From IMG/VR virus record IMGVR_UViG_3300023179_000245, positions 1 through 39,110 of that record: 39,110 nt of DNA; one strand, 5' to 3'. The stretch comes from a virus. Made by a program: the position numbers and the translations under genes. Every line of letters starts with the position of its first letter. Positions within the stretch are counted from its first letter, which is position 1. Positions 1 to 11,392 of this stretch are shown here, piece after piece. The notes beneath the pieces were generated by a model. It was not told where the DNA came from. It was given only the letters and a program-made list of their open reading frames with translations, and made no database searches.

Positions 1-3000
1 GTGTACAAGGCATACAGGGCGTACAAGGCATACAGGGCGTACAAGGCATACAAGGTGTACAAGGCATACAAGGTGTACAAGGCATACAAGGTGTACAAGG
101 TATCCAGGGCGTACAAGGTATCCAGGGTGTACAAGGTATCCAAGGTGTACAAGGTATCCAAGGTGTACAAGGTATACAAGGTATTCAAGGATATAGTATT
201 ATATGGAAAGGAACTTGGGATTCTTCTACAACATATTATCAAAATGATGTAGTATTCTATGATGGCGCTTCATATATTGGAGTTAATACTACTCCAACTG
301 GTTTCACAAATCAAAGACCTGAAACTAATGATGTAGTTAATACCACATATTGGAATATGATGACCAGCCAAGGTATCCAAGGTATCCAAGGTGTACAGGG
401 TATTCAAGGTGGTCAAGGTATACAGGGCGTTCAAGGTATACAGGGCGTTCAAGGTATACAGGGTATTCAAGGTGTACAGGGTATTCAAGGTGTACAGGGT
501 ATTCAAGGCGGTCAAGGTATACAGGGTGTACAGGGTATCCAAGGTGTACAGGGTATCCAAGGTGTACAGGGTATTCAAGGTGTACAAGGCATACAGGGCG
601 TACAAGGTATTCAAGGTGTACAGGGTATACAAGGTGTACAGGGCATACAAGGTGTACAAGGTATACAGGGTGTACAAGGTATTCAAGGTGTACAGGGTAT
701 TCAAGGCGGTCAAGGTATCCAAGGTGTACAAGGTATCCAAGGTGTACAGGGTATCCAAGGTGTACAGGGTATCCAAGGCGGTCAAGGTATACAGGGTGTA
801 CAAGGTATCCAAGGTGTACAGGGTGTACAAGGTATTCAAGGTGTACAAGGTATCCAAGGTGTACAAGGTATCCAAGGTGTACAAGGTATCCAAGGTGTAC
901 AAGGTATCCAAGGTGTACAGGGTATCCAAGGCGGTCAAGGTATACAGGGTGTACAAGGTATACAGGGTGTACAAGGTATTCAAGGTGTACAGGGTATCCA
1001 AGGCGGTCAAGGTATACAGGGTGTACAAGGTATTCAAGGTATTCAAGGTGTACAAGGTATTCAAGGTGTACAAGGTATACAGGGTGTACAAGGTATTCAA
1101 GGTGTACAGGGTGTACAAGGCTTCCAAGGTACTAAGGGTGAGGGCTTTACATTCTTGGGTGATTGGAGTTCAATCACAAGATACGTTAAGAACGACTCTG
1201 TTTACTATAATGGATCAAGCTATACCAGCACATATGGTGATGAAACCTATGCTGGCGGCGCTTATGTTAACCTAAACCAAGTTCCAGGTAGCCTAGTAGA
1301 TATTACAGGTGTGGGCCTAACAGCTACCAGCGGTGTGTTTACTTGTAATGCTGTCAATATTTACAAAGCTGAAATTATTAGAGTCAGTGGTACAGTACCA
1401 GCTGGATTTACCATTGAGAATCCAGATAGTCCCGCCCAAGCACCAACATATTATACAGCTGGACAAACTGTTAATAATGATTACTATGTAATTGATTATC
1501 CAAACAACCCAGCTACTGGATTTACATTGGGTCGTAGCCAATTCGCTACAACAGCTATTGGTACTACTGGAACAGGTAGCTTAACAGGATTAACATTCAA
1601 GGCTATACCATGGTTGATCATTAGTGCTCAAGGCATTCAAGGCGTACAAGGTGTACAAGGTATACAGGGTGTACAAGGTATACAGGGTGTACAAGGTATA
1701 CAGGGCGTTCAAGGTATACAGGGCGTTCAAGGTGTACAGGGTATTCAAGGTGTACAAGGACGCCAAGGTGTACAAGGTATTCAAGGTGTACAGGGCGTTC
1801 AAGGTATCCAGGGTGTACAAGGTATTCAGGGTATTATTGGTACACCAGGTGGGTATACAGCAGCCTACTTATGGGATAGTGCAACTACAGCCAGTGACCC
1901 AGGACCAGCTAATGTTAGAATAGGTCGCAGCTGGACTACAACCACTGCTGGTAATACTAACTTATATTTTGATATCATAGACGCAGATGGTCAGGATAGA
2001 ACAGCTTGGTTAAGCGCATTTACATTCTTCGGTTCACAACAGAGCTATTTTGGTACACTAACAATAATGCCAGAAGGTTCATCAAACCAAAGATGGTCAG
2101 GTATTATTACCAGTGTAACCAATAATACTGGATGGTTCAATATTGGTGTATTGTTTATTGACAGTCAAGGTACAGCACCAACAGCAGGGCAAAAAGTTAA
2201 CATAGCATTCCAGCCAGCTGGTCAACAAGGTATTCAAGGCGTACAAGGTGTACAAGGTATACAGGGTGTACAAGGTATACAGGGTGTACAAGGTATACAG
2301 GGTGTACAAGGTATTCAAGGTGTACAAGGTATTCAAGGTGTACAGGGCGTACAAGGACGTCAGGGCGTACAAGGTATTCAGGGCGTACAAGGTATACAGG
2401 GCGTACAAGGTATACAGGGCGTACAAGGTATTCAAGGTGTACAAGGCATACAAGGTGTGCAAGGCATACAAGGTGTACAAGGTATTCAAGGTGTACAAGG
2501 CATACAGGGCGTACAAGGTATTCAAGGTGTACAGGGTATACAAGGTGTACAAGGCATACAAGGTGTACAAGGTATACAGGGTGTACAAGGTATTCAAGGT
2601 GTACAAGGCATACAGGGCGTACAAGGCATACAGGGCGTACAAGGTATTCAAGGTGTACAGGGTATACAGGGTGTACAAGGTATACAAGGTGTACAAGGTA
2701 TTCAAGGTATTCAGGGTTCAAGTATTGTTTGGAAAGGAGTATATTCTCCAACTACAATTTATAACACTAACGACGTAGTATTTGAAAATGGACAGAGTTA
2801 CATTGCCGTATATGGTAGTGGTAATAGTGCTAACCTTACTGGTGTTGCTATTGGATCAAGTGGATCATTTACTTGTACCGCGGGAGCAACTCTAAGAGTT
2901 GGTGATCAGATTACTGTATTAGGCGTTAACACTGGCACTGGCTCTATTACAGGCTACAACAGTGCTGGCACAAATTACTACATTACAGCTACAAATGGTT

Positions 3001-6000
3001 CAACATCATTCACCTTAAGTGCTACATTAGGTGGTGCAGCAGTAACAACCAGTGCTGGTACAGTAGCAGGTGGCATGATCTTTACACATCCAACAGGATT
3101 TGGAAATCAAAGACCAACAATAACCAATACTACATATTGGAACTTGATGACCAGTCAAGGTATCCAAGGTATCCAAGGTGTACAAGGCATACAAGGTGTA
3201 CAGGGTATCCAAGGCGGTCAAGGTATTCAGGGTGTACAAGGTATTCAGGGTGTACAAGGCATACAAGGTGTACAAGGTATCCAAGGTGTACAAGGTATAC
3301 AGGGCGTACAAGGTATTCAAGGTGTACAGGGCGTACAAGGTATACAGGGTGTACAAGGTATTCAAGGTATTACTGGTCTTGGTATTACTTGGAAGGGTAC
3401 TTGGAATAGTACAACTATTTACAACAGCAATGACGTTGTATTTTATAATGGTAATAGCTGGATCGGTGTTCGTGGTACAGGCAACAGCGTAGCCCTTTCA
3501 GGTGTAAGCATTGGCGCAAGCGGTGTAATCACATGTACAGCAACAACATTGCCAGCAGGATTCCAAGTTGGTGACCAAGTATTAGTAGCAGGTATCAATA
3601 GTGGAACTGGATCATTACCAAGCTATAATGCTGTTGGTACTTATTATTATATTATTAGTACAAATGGTTCAACCTCATTAACCATAAGCACAACATTAGG
3701 TGGAAGTGCTGCTGCTACAGCCGCTGGCACCGTTAGTGGAGCAATGACCTTTACTGTGGCTACAGGCTTTGGTAATGTCATTCCAAACCTAACCAATACA
3801 AACCATTGGAACCAAATGACCAGCCAAGGTATTCAAGGTATCCAAGGTGTACAAGGTATCCAAGGTGTACAAGGTATACAGGGCGTACAAGGTATACAGG
3901 GCGTACAAGGTATTCAAGGTGTACAAGGTATACAGGGCGTACAAGGTATTCAAGGTGTACAAGGTATACAGGGCGTACAAGGTATTCAAGGTGTACAAGG
4001 TATTCAAGGTGTACAAGGTATTCAGGGCGTACAAGGACGTCAGGGCGTACAAGGTATCCAGGGCGTACAAGGTATCCAGGGAGTACAAGGTATACAGGGC
4101 GTACAAGGTATACAGGGCGTACAAGGTATACAGGGTGTACAAGGTATACAGGGTGTACAAGGTATACAGGGTGTACAAGGTATACAGGGTGTACAAGGAC
4201 AACAAGGTATTCAAGGTTCAGGCTTTAAGTGGCGTGGTGTTTGGAAGCCAGAGAATGACTATGCTGTCAGTGACATGGTTTCACATTTGGGTAGTACATA
4301 TGTTAGCTTAACAGCATATATTCCACAAACTTTAGCCAGTGTATCAATATTAAGTAGTGGTCAGATTAGCTTTAATAATCCAACAAATGCTGCCTCTGTT
4401 GGTCAGGTTATATATGTTAATGGTGTTAAGACTGGATCAGGTGTATTACAAAATTATGCTAGTACAGGGACAGCCTATTATGTTAAGGCTGCTAGTATTG
4501 CTGGTGGAACAACTACAGTAACATTAAGCGGTGACGCTCCAAGAAGTAATGTAACAGGTACATTAAGTGGCACAACAATAAGTGGATTAGCTACTACTAG
4601 TACTTTATATGTTGGAATGTCTCTAACCAAAGTATCAGGAACTGGTGTTTTCAATGGAACTCCAACTATCACTGCTATTAATAGTTCCACACAAGTTACT
4701 ATAAGCACTTCAGCTACGTCAAATGGATCAATAACATTTAACGCAACTGGAGCTACAATAACTAGTACTGCTGGAACAAGTACGGGAATGAGTTTCTATA
4801 TTCCAACTTATGTTCCTAACTTACATACCAGTACAGTATACAATGCACTTGGTCCTAGTCCTGAATCAGAATATGAAAGATGGGAATTAGCGGGTTCACA
4901 GGGTATCCAAGGTATTCAAGGTGTACAAGGTATTCAAGGTGTACAGGGTATTCAAGGTGTACAGGGTATTCAAGGAGTACAAGGTATACAAGGTGTACAA
5001 GGTATACAGGGTATTCAAGGTTCAAGCTTTACTTGGAAAGGCATCTATTCAGCTAGTACCAGCTACTCAGCTAATGATAGTGTGTTCTATAATGGTAACA
5101 GCTATATTGCTATATATGGTAATGCTAATAGTGAAAACTTAAATGGTGTAAGTATTGGAAACAGCGGTACATTTACTTGTTCAGCAACAACTAAGACATT
5201 AGTAGTTGGAACAGGTGTTAAGGTAACTGGTATAGCAGCTGGTACAGGAAATATTAGTGGATTCTCAGATCCAACAACATACTATATTACTGCTACGAAC
5301 GGAAGTACAAGCTTTAACCTAAGTGCTACACTTGGCGGAGCACCAGTAACAACAACCTCGGGCACCAGTACTGGTTTAACATTTATGTGGCCAGTGAGCT
5401 TTTCTAACCAAGTTCCAGCAAATGGTCAGCCACCAGTAACTAATAGTACATATTGGAATCAGTTAACAAGCCAAGGTATCCAAGGTATTCAAGGTGTACA
5501 GGGTATTCAAGGTGTACAAGGTATACAGGGTGTACAAGGTATACAAGGTGTACAAGGTATTCAAGGCGTACAAGGTATTCAAGGCGTACAAGGTATCCAA
5601 GGTATCCAAGGCTTCAGCGTAACATATCAAGGTGCTTACAATCCTTCTACAACTTATACACAGAATGACGTAGTATTTGAAAATGGACAGAGTTGGATAG
5701 CTATATGGCCAATAACAACTGGAACATTTAGTAATATTCGTCCAGGTGTTACAGCAGGTTGGGCCACATATTGGGGCAGATTAAGTCAACAAGGTATCCA
5801 AGGTGTACAGGGTGTACAAGGTATTCAAGGTGTACAAGGTATTCAAGGCGTACAAGGTCGTCAAGGCGTACAAGGTATTCAAGGTGTACAAGGTATCCAA
5901 GGCGTACAGGGTATCCAGGGTATCCAAGGTTTAAGCATTAATTGGATAGGTACATATAACCCAGCAACAGCCTACAGCCAGAATGATGTAGTATTTGAAA

Positions 6001-8237
6001 ATGGTCATAGTTGGATTGCTATCTATCCATATGCTAATGGTACATTTACAAATATCAGACCAGGTGTTACAGCAGGTTGGGCCACATATTGGAATATGAT
6101 GACCAGCCAAGGTATCCAAGGTGTACAGGGTGTACAAGGTATTCAAGGTGTACAAGGTATTCAAGGCGTACAAGGTCGTCAAGGCGTACAAGGTATTCAA
6201 GGTGTACAAGGTATCCAAGGCGTACAAGGTATCCAAGGTGTACAGGGTATACAAGGTGTACAGGGTATACAAGGTGTACAGGGTATACAAGGTGTACAGG
6301 GTATACAAGGTATACAGGGCTTCAGTGTAACTTATAGAGGAATATATAATCCTTCCACAGTATACACACAGAATGATGTAGTATTTGAAAATGGACAAAG
6401 CTGGATTGCTGTATATCCAATAACAACAGGCACATTTAGTGGACAGCGTCCAAGTCTAGCAAATACAACGTACTGGGGTCAATTAACAAGCCAAGGTATT
6501 CAAGGTGTACAAGGTGTACAGGGTATACAAGGTGGTCAAGGCATACAGGGTGTACAAGGTATCCAAGGTATCCAAGGTGGTCAAGGTATCCAAGGTGTAC
6601 AAGGTATTCAAGGCATACAGGGTGGTCAAGGTATACAAGGTGGTCAAGGTATCCAAGGTATTCAGGGTGGTCAAGGTATTCAGGGTATACAAGGTGGTCA
6701 AGGTATACAGGGCGTCCAAGGTGTACAAGGAATCCAAGGTGGTCAAGGTATACAGGGTGTTCAGGGCATACAGGGTATTCAGGGCTTCAGTGTAACCTAC
6801 AGAGGTATCTACAATAACGCTACTGTATACACACAAAACGATGTAGTATTTGAAAATGGACAAAGCTGGATTGCTGTATATCCAATAACAACAGGCACAT
6901 TTAGTGGACAACGTCCAAGCCTAGCAAATACAACATACTGGGGCCAACTAACAAGTCAGGGTATCCAAGGTATCCAAGGTGTACAAGGCATACAGGGTGG
7001 TCAAGGCATACAGGGTGTACAAGGTATCCAAGGTATCCAAGGTGGTCAAGGTGTACAAGGTGTACAAGGTGTACAAGGCATACAGGGTGGTCAAGGTATC
7101 CAAGGTGTACAAGGTGTACAAGGCATACAGGGTGGTCAGGGTATACAAGGTGTACAAGGTATACAAGGTGTCCAAGGTCGCCAAGGTATCCAAGGTGGTC
7201 AGGGTGTACAAGGTGTACAAGGTATCCAAGGTATCCAAGGTGGTCAAGGTATACAGGGCGTCCAAGGTGTACAAGGTATCCAAGGTGGTCAAGGTATACA
7301 GGGTGTACAGGGTGTACAAGGTATCCAAGGATTCAGCGTAACATATCAAGGTGTATACAACAATACGACAACTTATACACAAAACGATGTAGTATTTGAA
7401 AATGGACAAAGTTGGATAGCTATATATCCTGTAACTACAGGGACATTTAGTGGAATAAGACCAGGAGTAACAGCGGGTTGGGCTACTTATTGGGGCAGAT
7501 TAAGTCAACAAGGTATCCAAGGAATTCAAGGTGGTCAGGGTATACAGGGCGTTCAAGGTATTCAAGGTATCCAAGGTGGTCAGGGTATACAGGGCGTTCA
7601 AGGTATTCAAGGTATCCAAGGTGGTCAGGGTATACAGGGCGTTCAAGGTATTCAAGGTATCCAAGGTGGTCAGGGTATACAGGGCGTTCAAGGTATACAG
7701 GGAGTCCAAGGTTATCAAGGTACTCAAGGCGTCCAAGGATTCCAAGGATTCCAAGGATTCCAAGGTTATCAAGGTACTCAAGGTCAGCAAGGTATACAGG
7801 GTCAACAAGGTACTCAAGGTCAGCAAGGTATACAGGGTCAACAAGGTACCCAGGGTCAACAGGGCATCCAAGGTCAACAGGGTACCCAAGGTCAGCAAGG
7901 TATACAGGGTCAACAAGGTACCCAAGGTCAACAAGGTGTACAAGGTCGTCAAGGCGTACAAGGAACTCAAGGTCAGCAAGGTATACAAGGCTTCCAAGGA
8001 TACTATGGTAATACAGGTGCTCAAGGTACTACAGGTACTACAGGTACTACAGGCTTACAGGGATTACCAGGACCACAAGGTACAGATGGTACTCAAGGTT
8101 CAACCGGAGCACAAGGTTCAACTGGAGCACAAGGTGCAGATGGAACTATTGGAACATTAAGTCTAGCCCAAATAAAGGCTGCGGTAAACAGTAGTCCAAC
8201 ATACGAAGAGTTTGTGGCATATATTCAAGGGTTGTAA
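1..8237 (+). CDS. Giant collagen-like tail fibre with CBM5/12-like inserts (5' end outside window)
   Basis: The reading frame (first full codon at 3) is open to the left edge, so the ATG at 357 is an internal methionine and the gene is 5'-partial; about 2,744 residues are visible. Thirteen Gly-X-Y tracts, mostly GIQGVQ hexapeptides, alternate with 12 globular inserts at about 192-368, 1135-1628, 1836-2225, 2715-3158, 3372-3824, 4218-4898, 5022-5471, 5613-5789, 5931-6107, 6321-6491, 6783-6956 and 7331-7508. Eleven of these carry a motif like [13 protein letters not shown] preceded by W-x-G-x-(Y/W) and followed by a W near the end, which resembles CBM5/12 chitin-binding modules. Four inserts carry an additional beta-rich module ([16 protein letters not shown] type). 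The C-terminus switches to GQQGTQ repeats, then a proline-containing GLPGPQG stretch and a short non-collagen end. Expected to be a trimeric, host-contacting fibre on the virion. The collagen and CBM-like reading is firm; the exact receptor is unknown. Confidence 0.93.
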   Translation, partial: VQGIQGVQGIQGVQGIQGVQGIQGVQGIQGVQGIQGVQGIQGVQGIQGVQGIQGVQGIQGIQGYSIIWKGTWDSSTTYYQNDVVFYDGASYIGVNTTPTGFTNQRPETNDVVNTTYWNMMTSQGIQGIQGVQGIQGGQGIQGVQGIQGVQGIQGIQGVQGIQGVQGIQGGQGIQGVQGIQGVQGIQGVQGIQGVQGIQGVQGIQGVQGIQGVQGIQGVQGIQGVQGIQGVQGIQGGQGIQGVQGIQGVQGIQGVQGIQGGQGIQGVQGIQGVQGVQGIQGVQGIQGVQGIQGVQGIQGVQGIQGVQGIQGGQGIQGVQGIQGVQGIQGVQGIQGGQGIQGVQGIQGIQGVQGIQGVQGIQGVQGIQGVQGVQGFQGTKGEGFTFLGDWSSITRYVKNDSVYYNGSSYTSTYGDETYAGGAYVNLNQVPGSLVDITGVGLTATSGVFTCNAVNIYKAEIIRVSGTVPAGFTIENPDSPAQAPTYYTAGQTVNNDYYVIDYPNNPATGFTLGRSQFATTAIGTTGTGSLTGLTFKAIPWLIISAQGIQGVQGVQGIQGVQGIQGVQGIQGVQGIQGVQGVQGIQGVQGRQGVQGIQGVQGVQGIQGVQGIQGIIGTPGGYTAAYLWDSATTASDPGPANVRIGRSWTTTTAGNTNLYFDIIDADGQDRTAWLSAFTFFGSQQSYFGTLTIMPEGSSNQRWSGIITSVTNNTGWFNIGVLFIDSQGTAPTAGQKVNIAFQPAGQQGIQGVQGVQGIQGVQGIQGVQGIQGVQGIQGVQGIQGVQGVQGRQGVQGIQGVQGIQGVQGIQGVQGIQGVQGIQGVQGIQGVQGIQGVQGIQGVQGIQGVQGIQGVQGIQGVQGIQGVQGIQGVQGIQGVQGIQGVQGIQGVQGIQGVQGIQGVQGIQGIQGSSIVWKGVYSPTTIYNTNDVVFENGQSYIAVYGSGNSANLTGVAIGSSGSFTCTAGATLRVGDQITVLGVNTGTGSITGYNSAGTNYYITATNGSTSFTLSATLGGAAVTTSAGTVAGGMIFTHPTGFGNQRPTITNTTYWNLMTSQGIQGIQGVQGIQGVQGIQGGQGIQGVQGIQGVQGIQGVQGIQGVQGIQGVQGIQGVQGVQGIQGVQGIQGITGLGITWKGTWNSTTIYNSNDVVFYNGNSWIGVRGTGNSVALSGVSIGASGVITCTATTLPAGFQVGDQVLVAGINSGTGSLPSYNAVGTYYYIISTNGSTSLTISTTLGGSAAATAAGTVSGAMTFTVATGFGNVIPNLTNTNHWNQMTSQGIQGIQGVQGIQGVQGIQGVQGIQGVQGIQGVQGIQGVQGIQGVQGIQGVQGIQGVQGIQGVQGIQGVQGRQGVQGIQGVQGIQGVQGIQGVQGIQGVQGIQGVQGIQGVQGIQGVQGIQGVQGQQGIQGSGFKWRGVWKPENDYAVSDMVSHLGSTYVSLTAYIPQTLASVSILSSGQISFNNPTNAASVGQVIYVNGVKTGSGVLQNYASTGTAYYVKAASIAGGTTTVTLSGDAPRSNVTGTLSGTTISGLATTSTLYVGMSLTKVSGTGVFNGTPTITAINSSTQVTISTSATSNGSITFNATGATITSTAGTSTGMSFYIPTYVPNLHTSTVYNALGPSPESEYERWELAGSQGIQGIQGVQGIQGVQGIQGVQGIQGVQGIQGVQGIQGIQGSSFTWKGIYSASTSYSANDSVFYNGNSYIAIYGNANSENLNGVSIGNSGTFTCSATTKTLVVGTGVKVTGIAAGTGNISGFSDPTTYYITATNGSTSFNLSATLGGAPVTTTSGTSTGLTFMWPVSFSNQVPANGQPPVTNSTYWNQLTSQGIQGIQGVQGIQGVQGIQGVQGIQGVQGIQGVQGIQGVQGIQGIQGFSVTYQGAYNPSTTYTQNDVVFENGQSWIAIWPITTGTFSNIRPGVTAGWATYWGRLSQQGIQGVQGVQGIQGVQGIQGVQGRQGVQGIQGVQGIQGVQGIQGIQGLSINWIGTYNPATAYSQNDVVFENGHSWIAIYPYANGTFTNIRPGVTAGWATYWNMMTSQGIQGVQGVQGIQGVQGIQGVQGRQGVQGIQGVQGIQGVQGIQGVQGIQGVQGIQGVQGIQGVQGIQGIQGFSVTYRGIYNPSTVYTQNDVVFENGQSWIAVYPITTGTFSGQRPSLANTTYWGQLTSQGIQGVQGVQGIQGGQGIQGVQGIQGIQGGQGIQGVQGIQGIQGGQGIQGGQGIQGIQGGQGIQGIQGGQGIQGVQGVQGIQGGQGIQGVQGIQGIQGFSVTYRGIYNNATVYTQNDVVFENGQSWIAVYPITTGTFSGQRPSLANTTYWGQLTSQGIQGIQGVQGIQGGQGIQGVQGIQGIQGGQGVQGVQGVQGIQGGQGIQGVQGVQGIQGGQGIQGVQGIQGVQGRQGIQGGQGVQGVQGIQGIQGGQGIQGVQGVQGIQGGQGIQGVQGVQGIQGFSVTYQGVYNNTTTYTQNDVVFENGQSWIAIYPVTTGTFSGIRPGVTAGWATYWGRLSQQGIQGIQGGQGIQGVQGIQGIQGGQGIQGVQGIQGIQGGQGIQGVQGIQGIQGGQGIQGVQGIQGVQGYQGTQGVQGFQGFQGFQGYQGTQGQQGIQGQQGTQGQQGIQGQQGTQGQQGIQGQQGTQGQQGIQGQQGTQGQQGVQGRQGVQGTQGQQGIQGFQGYYGNTGAQGTTGTTGTTGLQGLPGPQGTDGTQGSTGAQGSTGAQGADGTIGTLSLAQIKAAVNSSPTYEEFVAYIQGL
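6321..6956 (+). repeat. Duplicated CBM-like inserts (6321-6491 and 6783-6956)
   Basis: The two inserts share long stretches of nearly identical DNA, for example around the NDVVFENG motif and the following [16 protein letters not shown] segment, with only scattered, mostly synonymous changes. The related inserts at 5613-5789 and 7331-7508 also resemble each other, with a shared [15 protein letters not shown] end. This suggests domain duplication or recombination through the flanking collagen repeats. Confidence 0.85.
7530..7709 (+). repeat. 45-nt perfect tandem repeat inside the fibre gene
   Basis: A 45-nt unit coding for [15 protein letters not shown] starts at 7530, 7575, 7620 and 7665. The first three copies match exactly, including synonymous positions, and the fourth diverges in its last third. 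This looks like a very recent tandem duplication. Confidence 0.9.
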
Positions 8238-8253
8238 TAGGAGATGATAAAAG

Positions 8254-11200
8254 ATGTCAATTAATTTAGATCAGACGGGCCCAGCGCATTTATTAAGCAC
8301 CGATGAAGATGGTCTGATCCTTAATGGCAGTCCAGTCATCTCAAAGAGTATTCATGTCAGCAACATTGAGCCAAAGACCTATTTCGGTGATACTAACACA
8401 AAACTACTATGGTTAGACACTGGTACACAAGGTATTAGTGCGTTTCCTAATGGTGGAGCAGCCAATTGGATATTAAGAACTAACGGAAATGGTACAGTAA
8501 GTTGGACCCCGCCAAGTGCATTAGATGCAACAAAGTTTCATTATCGCATCAGCACAGCTATATTTGACGATCAAGATCCTACATCTGGATTCATAAGATT
8601 TGTTAATAGAACTGGTGCTACGATGTCAACAGCCACTCAACTTACCATAAGTGGATATACAATTGCCGGAGATCCTAATTATGTAGTTGGCGCCACACCA
8701 GCAGTGTCTAGTTATAATTTGATTAGCAGTTTTATTAATAGTTTGACCAGTTATGGTAATAGTAACCGTAGAGGATTTATTAAAATAGAAAAAGAAAATG
8801 ATCCAAATCATTTTCAAATATATGAATTTAGTAACATTACAGATAATATAGGTTGGTTTACAATTAATGTAGTTCCTATAAGAATAGATTCAGGTGATGA
8901 AAACTTTCCTAATAATGAACCAGTCAGCGTAACTTTTAGTGTTGCTGGTCCACAAGGAGTTACTCAAGACCTAACAAATTATGTTACATTTAATGGTACA
9001 CAAAATCTTAAAATAAAAACTTTAACTAAACCTTTTATTGTAGAACCTGTACTTAAGGAGTCTACTTTTAGTTTAACTGGAGTCAGTATTGCAGCTAACG
9101 GAGTAATAAATTGTAATGCTAAGACTCTTAACTCAGTTACTATCGAAGCAAATGGAAGTTTTCAATGTACATCTGATTCATTTGCCATAAATGATGCTAT
9201 CTATATTAGTGGCACGTTGACTGGAACTGGAACTATTACCGGTTATACTACTGGAACAACATATTATGTTGTAGGAACAAATAGTAATACATCATTTACT
9301 CTCAGTACTAGCTTGGGTGGCAGTCCTATTACTACAAGTACAGGAACTAGTACTGGTCTTACTTTTACCAAGATAATTTTTAATATAAATGATATTGTAA
9401 AAGTAACAGGTAATAATGATGGTGACGGTGTGATAGCTGGTTATGATAATAACGGATCATTATATTTTATAGTTGCTACTAATGGCAGAAATCAATTCAC
9501 TCTAAGTGAGAACATAGCAGGAATAGCAGTTACAACCACTGCTGGTACAGTTTCAGGTGCTATGACATTTACTAGTAATGTTGGAACTAGTATTACTTTT
9601 GATGATGGATTTAGCAACAATGGTTATGAAACCAAACTTACAGTACTAAAAAATACAGCAGATCGTAAAATTATATTACCAGATGCGGATACAACACTAG
9701 TTGGTATTGATAATACTCAAACTTTAACAAATAAAACTATAACATCTCCAGCAATTATCGATCCAAATATTAACTTGACTTATACTGGCGGGGCTACTGC
9801 TAAAAATATCACAGTATCAAGTGGACTGGCCACTGATTTTAAAACAAGAATTGGCACTACAGCCAATAATCAATATAGTTGGACTACTAATCTTTACTAT
9901 AATGGCACAATTTGGGTTAAGGATGATCCTCTAAGAGGTGCTTGGAGACTGAATCAAGTGGCTCTTGATGCTGACAATACTAGTGAAATAGCCATAACCT
10001 ATGCTCCAATTGGTACTCCTAATGTACAAGACTACTTAAAAATAGATGGATTAGGAGTAGTTAGACTACCAATTAATGTAGCTAGTACCAATACTACTAC
10101 AGGAACATTGGTAGTGAATGGTGGTGTTGGTATTGCAGGCACAGTTAATATTGGAGGAAATACAAATATAACTGGAGCATTAGATGCAGGTAGTTTACAG
10201 TCTACTCCAATCGGTACAACTTTTAGATCAAGTGGAGCATTTACTACGTTAGCTGCTAATGGGGTATTTGAAGTAACTGACAATACCGCCAGTACTAGTC
10301 AAACAACAGGTGCAGCAGTTATAACAGGTGGGTTAGGAGTCGGTGGTGCTGCTCATATTAATGGACCTGTGTATCTAAATGATTTAGATGAATTAGAAAC
10401 ACAAAAAGCAGGTTATAGTCTAGTAGTTCAAAATCCTCAAGCAAAAGTTAGGGTTGGTCCTAGTTATACTTTAACTGATATAGACTATATTGATCTTATT
10501 ACACTACCAAATCGACCAAAGATATCAACAACTAGTGATGATTTCTTATTTGAAAATGTTAAAGTTGGTGGTAATATAACATTAACTGCTACTGATGCTG
10601 CCGTAATTGTTTCAGAAAATACAGAAGCAACAGATAAAATTACTGGTGCATTACAGGTTGTGGGCGGATTAGGTGTTAGCTTAGATATACACGCAGATGA
10701 TATCTATGTATATGGACAAACAGGACTATCAAATACAGCAAGTCAAGTAGTTAGTTTAGCTGCCACACAAACTTTAACAAATAAAACTCTTACATCGCCA
10801 AATATAAGTGATGTAGTTCTTACAGGTACTATTAATACTGGTGCAAATACTCCAGGTATTGCCGGACAATTGCTATCTAGCACAGGAACAGGTATTGCTT
10901 GGGTTAATCCTGTGAACACCAGTGCTATAGTTTATTATAAATCCAGCGACCAAAACATTAACCCATCAGGCGATGTGACTATGCCAACAAGTTCAACTAT
11001 AAGTATTGGTAGTAGCTTTGGCTCTATGGCAGGTAATGGCAGTGGTATATTTACTTTTAGTGTTGCAGGAACTTACCAAATTACTGTTAATTATAGTATT
11101 ACTGATATTAATGGTGGTGCCACATATCCTGTAGTTGATTTTTGGCTTAAGAAGAATAATTCAGATACAATAAAATATTGCCAAGTTTTGACAAATGGTA

Positions 11201-11340
11201 GTAGAAGAGGTGCTGTAACTGAAATCGTATCATTTGCTGCTAATGATACATTGATTTGGTATGCCAATAGTACAATGAGAATTAATGGAGGAAATCCAAG
11301 TGCTACAGGCAGCAGATTAACTATAGTTCGAGTAGGATAA
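8254..11340 (+). CDS. Second fibre/structural protein with C1q/TNF-like C-terminus
   Basis: A 1,028-residue protein starting MSINLDQTGPAHLL, with AGGAG 10 nt upstream of the ATG and 16 nt after the giant fibre stop. Residues about 95-230 resemble the insert at 1836-2225 of the previous gene (NIGWFTINV against NTGWFNIGV, both ending in V-x-(V/I)-x-F-x-x-A-G). Residues about 270-450 hold two copies of the beta module seen in several fibre inserts (SNTSFTLSTSLGG). TQTLTNKT motifs at about residues 488 and 839 and three GGxGV motifs are typical of phage fibre and needle-like proteins. The last ~135 residues (FSVAGTYQITVNYS, then a basic loop and a closing hydrophobic strand) look like a C1q/TNF jelly roll, a common trimerising receptor-binding tip. 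Likely a virion appendage. The domain readings are by eye. Confidence 0.88.
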   Translation: MSINLDQTGPAHLLSTDEDGLILNGSPVISKSIHVSNIEPKTYFGDTNTKLLWLDTGTQGISAFPNGGAANWILRTNGNGTVSWTPPSALDATKFHYRISTAIFDDQDPTSGFIRFVNRTGATMSTATQLTISGYTIAGDPNYVVGATPAVSSYNLISSFINSLTSYGNSNRRGFIKIEKENDPNHFQIYEFSNITDNIGWFTINVVPIRIDSGDENFPNNEPVSVTFSVAGPQGVTQDLTNYVTFNGTQNLKIKTLTKPFIVEPVLKESTFSLTGVSIAANGVINCNAKTLNSVTIEANGSFQCTSDSFAINDAIYISGTLTGTGTITGYTTGTTYYVVGTNSNTSFTLSTSLGGSPITTSTGTSTGLTFTKIIFNINDIVKVTGNNDGDGVIAGYDNNGSLYFIVATNGRNQFTLSENIAGIAVTTTAGTVSGAMTFTSNVGTSITFDDGFSNNGYETKLTVLKNTADRKIILPDADTTLVGIDNTQTLTNKTITSPAIIDPNINLTYTGGATAKNITVSSGLATDFKTRIGTTANNQYSWTTNLYYNGTIWVKDDPLRGAWRLNQVALDADNTSEIAITYAPIGTPNVQDYLKIDGLGVVRLPINVASTNTTTGTLVVNGGVGIAGTVNIGGNTNITGALDAGSLQSTPIGTTFRSSGAFTTLAANGVFEVTDNTASTSQTTGAAVITGGLGVGGAAHINGPVYLNDLDELETQKAGYSLVVQNPQAKVRVGPSYTLTDIDYIDLITLPNRPKISTTSDDFLFENVKVGGNITLTATDAAVIVSENTEATDKITGALQVVGGLGVSLDIHADDIYVYGQTGLSNTASQVVSLAATQTLTNKTLTSPNISDVVLTGTINTGANTPGIAGQLLSSTGTGIAWVNPVNTSAIVYYKSSDQNINPSGDVTMPTSSTISIGSSFGSMAGNGSGIFTFSVAGTYQITVNYSITDINGGATYPVVDFWLKKNNSDTIKYCQVLTNGSRRGAVTEIVSFAANDTLIWYANSTMRINGGNPSATGSRLTIVRVG

Positions 11341-11342
11341 AC

Positions 11343-11370
11343 TTGACAAAATAAAAAATTCCTGTATTAT
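11343..11370 (+). promoter_or_regulatory. Sigma70-like promoter before the glycosyltransferase cassette
   Basis: TTGACA at 11343-11348 and TATTAT at 11365-11370 with a 16-nt spacer, in the gap after the second fibre gene. An alternative -10, TATAGT, lies at 11368-11373. The predicted leader before the ATG at 11393 is about 15 nt and has no clear Shine-Dalgarno. The same TATAGTAGCATA 12-mer recurs at 23338. Confidence 0.65.
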
Positions 11371-11392
11371 AGTAGCATAGATAACTATAACT

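Larger units (their letters stand above)
3..8150 (+). repeat. 18-nt collagen hexapeptide repeat arrays (13 tracts)
   Basis: The tracts repeat an 18-nt unit of the form ggtatacagggtgtacaa (Gly-Ile-Gln-Gly-Val-Gln). Variation is mostly synonymous (ata/atc/att, cag/caa, ggc/ggt), with occasional GGQ and GRQ triplets. Tracts lie at about 3-191, 369-1134, 1629-1835, 2226-2714, 3159-3371, 3825-4217, 4899-5021, 5472-5612, 5790-5930, 6108-6320, 6492-6782, 6957-7330 and 7509-8150. The repeat also keeps other frames and the opposite strand open by chance. Confidence 0.95.

Noticed and set aside
357-359. ATG at 357 as the start of the giant fibre gene
   Set aside because: The same frame runs without a stop from position 3, encodes collagen repeats and a CBM-like insert there, and has no Shine-Dalgarno at 357.
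270-1127. Long minus-strand ORF of LYTLYTLNT repeats, and similar ones at 2097-2705, 3789-4214, 5931-6398, 6948-7409 and 7500-8024
   Set aside because: They are the complement of the collagen repeat, kept open by its periodicity, with no ribosome-binding site and no independent sequence character.
350-1135. Other plus-strand frames over the collagen arrays (for example RCTGYSR or VYKVSKV repeats)
   Set aside because: Frame-shifted readings of the same 18-nt repeat; the true frame is fixed by the globular inserts and by continuity to 8237.
1-8150. CRISPR array, because of the many short regular repeats
   Set aside because: The repeats are translated Gly-X-Y codons with synonymous variation and no unique spacers; no cas genes are present.
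1-8237. Eukaryotic collagen contamination
   Set aside because: The gene is flanked by co-directional phage fibre and T4-like structural genes, has no introns, and Q-rich collagen-like fibres are known in phages.
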